Below are positions 60,732 through 64,000 of a stretch of 64,000 nt of DNA, piece by piece. A program made the position numbers and the translations under genes. This DNA is from Rotaria sp. Silwood1 (Eukaryota > Rotifera > Eurotatoria > Philodinida > Philodinidae). The stretch lies in the NCBI GenBank assembly GCA_905250075.1, contig CAJNOP010000106.1, positions 266,628 to 330,627 of the forward strand. Reading direction: 5' to 3'. Below the pieces are notes generated by a model that was given only the letters and a program-made list of their open reading frames with translations, was not told where the DNA came from and ran no database searches. Each line of letters starts with the position of its first letter. The stretch's first letter is position 1.

Positions 60732-61350
60732 TTAGGATTTTTTTATCAAATGTTCCAGCGTCGTATTCTGACGATCATTGATTGTTCGATCAACTACAGT
60801 CGTAGAATAGGCAGAAGTAACTATCATTGATTGCTCCTCTGGTATCTCACCAATAATATTGGTGACATCAAAATCAACAATAAAGTTTGACTGCGATACT
60901 GGTGCTTCACATTAAGAACATATGGTATCTAGATGATCGGTGCATTTTCTCTTTAGGTTATCAGCTATTGTACTTTGATATATAAATTCTCCATTAGACA
61001 AATTATTCGAAAAATTTTGATGAAATTTCGTTTCAGATGAAAAAGAATCGTTTATGTCAAATTCTGACCATAAATATTTATAAAAATCATTAAAAGATTG
61101 AATATTCTTTCGAACTTCTATGTATTAGTGTTTAACATCATTCTTGACTAAAAGCGAGATAGCTTCAAACCGCAAGTTCTGTGACACTCCTAACTGAGTA
61201 AGTCTACGTTCGGTTTCATCTAACCATTCAATAAAACTTTGTTTCGACGAGAACGGAACGAAGTGATGGGAAATGAATGCATCAAAATTATCTTTCTTAC
61301 TATTTGTAGCAATGATTTCTTGTGTATCTTTTAACTCATTTAGATTTATT
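60732..61350 (-). pseudogene. Retrotransposon gag-like remnant
   Basis: A minus-strand frame of about 205 codons has only two stops (TAA at 61125-61127 and 60912-60914). It reads FIEWLDETERRL, LRFEAISLLVKN and IQSFNDFYKYLWSEFD, a pattern like the capsid region of Ty3/gypsy-type gag proteins (F..W...E.......ai.ll......y......SF.dF...l...F). No start codon context, nucleocapsid knuckle, pol or LTR is seen nearby. It is an old fragment of an LTR-type element; the class is inferred. Confidence 0.5.
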
Positions 61351-61739
61351 CAATGAAATAATGTTAAATGATTGCGACAACGTACACATATAACTACGAC
61401 GAAAAGATAATGTGAAGCATTGGGCAAATGAAATAAGGACAAAAAAAAACAGAAGAAGAGAGAAAAGAAAAAAGTAGAAGCCTACAAAAGTTGTCTCCAA
61501 CTTCTCCACCAATTGTGAGTCTCTCGTTTTCTTATATTTGAGATTTTAACCTTCACAACTTACATAGGCTAAATAGGAATTAATATAGAGGTATGCCTGT
61601 CTTAAATAACGAGAGATCGCTATAAACTGCTCACTCGAACTTGAACGGCATAATACTGAAACGAAGATTATCAGTTATAATAAATGATTATCGTTTATTT
61701 GCTCATAAATATAAACAACAAAAAATAATGATGATAATA

Positions 61740-62697
61740 CAGGGTGGTCCAAAAAAAACTTACCCCCTTTTTGTAATGCTGTTTTTTTATTTTTAACATT
61801 CAGTTTTAGTCCAATTCTTTTTGCAACAGATAGGCCTAGGAAAAAGTCACTAGAAGATATAATTTTATTTCGAAACCGTTTCACTGTAAATGAAAGTAAA
61901 AAAAAGTAATTGATTAAATATAAAATCTGTTCGGGGACGAAATAATCTTTATTATTTTTGAGTCCTGTTGTAAAAATTCAATAATTCAATAGAGAAACAG
62001 AATTATGACGTAAAATTTTTACGCGAAATTTATCGCCGTCCACAGTTTAAGTTCACATGTAAATTATTTGGAATTCATGGCAATTTGCTAATATTATTAG
62101 AAAATATCGATTGAATATTAATCATCGATATTTGTTCATAAAGTGATGAGCCGTACCAATTTCTTTATTTCAGCGTTTATTTTAGTTTCAGTTACGATTG
62201 TTTCTATACCGCAGACGGAGCTTTACAATTAGTAAAACAATATGTATAAATTACTGATAAATTTTAGTTTCATGCTGAGAATGAAATTTAGTACCATCAA
62301 AAAACATGAAGCAGCACTCATCATCAATTATGAATAATTCTATGAAAACAAAAGCTTCTCTGATAAAATGAATCTTTTTTCGAATTGAATTTTTTTCTGT
62401 GATGAATATACTACAAGAAGCATTATAACTATAGAAAATTTCAAGTCAAAAATAACTCTCACTCAGAAATGATTTTTATTTTCCAATGAAAGTATACCGT
62501 TCGAGCACAAATTTCATATTTAATCAATCACTTTTATTATTTTCATTTACGATGAAAGGGTTTCAAAATAAAATTATATCTACCTAGTGACTTTTTCCTA
62601 GGCCTATCTATTGCAAAAAGAATTGGACTAAAACTGAATGTTAAAGATAAAAAAACAGCATTACAAAAAGGGGGTAAGTTTTTTTTGGACCACTCTG
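61740..62697. mobile_element. Non-autonomous Tc1/mariner-type element with long TIRs
   Basis: The ends CAGGGTGGTCCAAAAAAAAC (left) and GTTTTTTTTGGACCACTCTG (right) are inverted and bordered by TA on both sides (61738-61739, 62698-62699), the mariner target duplication. The TIRs extend about 175 bp (61740-61915 and 62525-62697) with few differences. The roughly 610-bp interior has no transposase. Small frames in each TIR are mirror images and not genes. Confidence 0.85.
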
Positions 62698-62699
62698 TA

Positions 62700-63540
62700 T
62701 TAACGATAATAACTAACCAAAGATCAACAACAACAAGTCGGCCATGGGCGACGAACCAACAACAAACAAAAGAAGCATCAAAGAGGATCATAACAACAAA
62801 CTTACAGAAATAACGTTGGTGTCAAGGAACGCCATTTATTGACGCTAACACAAACCTGAATTTTCTTCAAGCTTTGTAAGAATCTTTTCATAAGTGGACA
62901 TATGCATGAAAATTGTCTTATAGAACGAAGAAATACATGCTAGCCTGAAGATTTTCAAAAATCAATCTTGCAAAATTAAATTATGCATTTATGACAAAAT
63001 ATTACAACAATCTTGCTAGAAATTTCTAAACTTCGTGCTTATGTCACTCTCACATAAATATATATATATACATAATAGCTTATGTCAATGAATAAAATAT
63101 GATATTCAATTAAAGAGAAATCGATCAAAGAAGACAGTTTCATCGAAATCTTGTACTTCGACATGGACTACTGAATGTTTAGATTTTATGCCAATAGGAG
63201 ATAGTATTTGTAGTTGATTATTCCTCGATATGTATATTTAGAGCCACGTGAATGAGCATAAAGACATTCTTTTTCTGAGTTGATTCATATGATGGAGTGA
63301 TGATATGTCATGTGAAAAACCTCCTTGTACAAATACTTTCTCTCGTATCTCTCTTCATTCCATTTCTGTAACAAACATGATAAACGTTTTTGCATTCTTC
63401 ATTTGTGGCTCACATGAGAAGCTACTAGTGTTAAACAACAGGCATTTTTTTCTTACATCACTGATATAAAGGGTGACCGATAATAATTGATGATAAATTG
63501 TTAGTGATATTTTTCATAGTTTTTCTTGCAGTACACTGTA
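62700..63540. other. Gene-free stretch
   Basis: AT-rich, including a short TA-rich run near 63058-63070. No gene recognised. Confidence 0.35.
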
Positions 63541-63564
63541 AAAAAAAAAGGTAATTTACCGAAC

Positions 63565-63876
63565 CCTGCAAAAAGGTTTCGTAGGTGTCTAAAAGCTTCC
63601 AAATGCTTTAAAAAAATGCTTGTTAAAATCTACGAAACCTTAAAAGGATCTGTCCGCGGGTACACCGTCCGAACCATCTCCTACGAAACCTATTTAAGTT
63701 CCGTAGAGAGAAAAAAGGTTTCGTAAGAAAATACGAAACCTCCATAGTTTCCTAGTAACCCCTATGATTTCGCACTATAGTTTTGTGCGAAACTATGAAA
63801 GTTTTGCATTTTCTTACGAAACCTTTTTTCGCTCTACGGAACTTAAATAGGTTTCGTAGGAGATGGTTCGGACGAT
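63565..63876. repeat. Palindrome built of GTTTCGTA words
   Basis: The arms 63666-63735 and about 63811-63874 are inverted copies (CGTCCGAACCATCTCCTACG / CGTAGGAGATGGTTCGGACG, and TTAAGTTCCGTAGAG / CTCTACGGAACTTAA). A smaller inverted pair lies just left (AAGGTTTCGTAGG at 63576, TCTACGAAACCTT at 63630). GGTTTCGTA or its complement occurs at least eight times. No coding function. Confidence 0.8.
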
Positions 63877-64000
63877 GTGGGTGTGGGTGGGGGGATGGGT
63901 GTCGATTTTCTTCTTCTGATCATCCACACCCACACTCACACACTCACACCCACACCCACACCCACACCCACACCCACACCCACACCCACACCCACACCCA
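63877..64000. repeat. Telomere-like (TGTGGG)n / (CCCACA)n repeats at window end
   Basis: A short G-rich arm (TGTGGGTGTGGGTGGGGGG) is followed by about 25 bp and then a C-rich array. From about 63945 the array becomes perfect CCCACA hexamers that run off the right edge. TGTGGG is the reported telomere repeat of Adineta vaga. At a right-hand chromosome end the plus strand should be G-rich, but here it is C-rich, so this is an interstitial array or lies in an inverted terminal block. Confidence 0.75.

Noticed and set aside
61675..62791. Two small minus-strand frames sharing a lysine-rich segment
   Set aside because: They lie in the two inverted arms of the mariner-type element and are versions of the same TIR, not genes.
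63877..64000. True right-hand chromosome terminus
   Set aside because: The plus strand is C-rich at its 3' side, opposite to the G-rich 3' strand of a telomere.

Overview
The window looks like genomic DNA of a bdelloid rotifer (Adineta/Rotaria type). It is AT-rich eukaryotic sequence whose genes are split mostly by short GT-AG introns. It carries expanded, lineage-specific membrane-protein families next to ordinary animal genes, and it ends in (CCCACA)n, the complement of TGTGGG, the telomeric repeat reported for Adineta vaga. The assignment rests on gene style and on that repeat; no database search was possible.

Layout. 1-5.5 kb: the end of a TPR-like gene, a 634-bp fold-back element, and a two-exon P-loop GTPase with a Cys-rich C-terminal module. 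7.7-9.5 kb: a small type II membrane protein with a YfaP/DUF2135-like ectodomain. 11.4-16.4 kb: two tandem genes of a two-TM, Cys-rich, N-glycosylation-rich family, the second being an in-frame fusion of two modules. 17.4-19.1 kb: two inverted-repeat structures. 19.9-21.5 kb: a type II membrane protein. 22.3-24.3 kb: a TKL-type kinase with N-terminal repeats. 28.0-29.5 kb: a possibly myristoylated coiled-coil protein. 32.1-32.8 kb: a broken rhodopsin-like GPCR. 34.6-36.0 kb: a small membrane-protein gene interrupted by a stop codon. 38.2-42.8 kb: a 12-exon serine palmitoyltransferase subunit 2 gene (SPTLC2), with a 1.2-kb fold-back element starting about 70 bp upstream of its ATG. 44-50 kb: no gene recognised. 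50.2-58.1 kb: one 8-exon gene for a large type II membrane protein with tyrosine-repeat cytoplasmic domain, TM helix, mucin-like stalk and a C-terminal beta-sandwich-like domain. 58.2-64 kb: mobile-element-rich, with a decayed MULE carrying 81-bp TIRs, a gag-like remnant, a mariner-type non-autonomous element and a palindrome running into telomere-like repeats.

Several genes were rebuilt by joining exons through GT-AG (once GC-AG) introns. The summed exon lengths are exact multiples of three for the GTPase, the coiled-coil gene, SPTLC2 (526 codons), the fused two-TM gene (867 codons), the YfaP-like gene (234 codons) and the mucin-like receptor (1190 codons), which supports the models.

The most novel-looking system is the 50-58 kb gene. 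It has at least eight (D/E)Y-L-T-x-Q-x-H tyrosine repeats plus a final YINV site on the cytosolic side, and a Ser/Thr stalk with a putative ligand-binding domain outside. A relative of its terminal domain sits in the 20-21.5 kb gene. The second theme is abundant self-complementary DNA: fold-back elements, and TGTGGG-like tracts arranged G-rich arm, spacer, C-rich arm.
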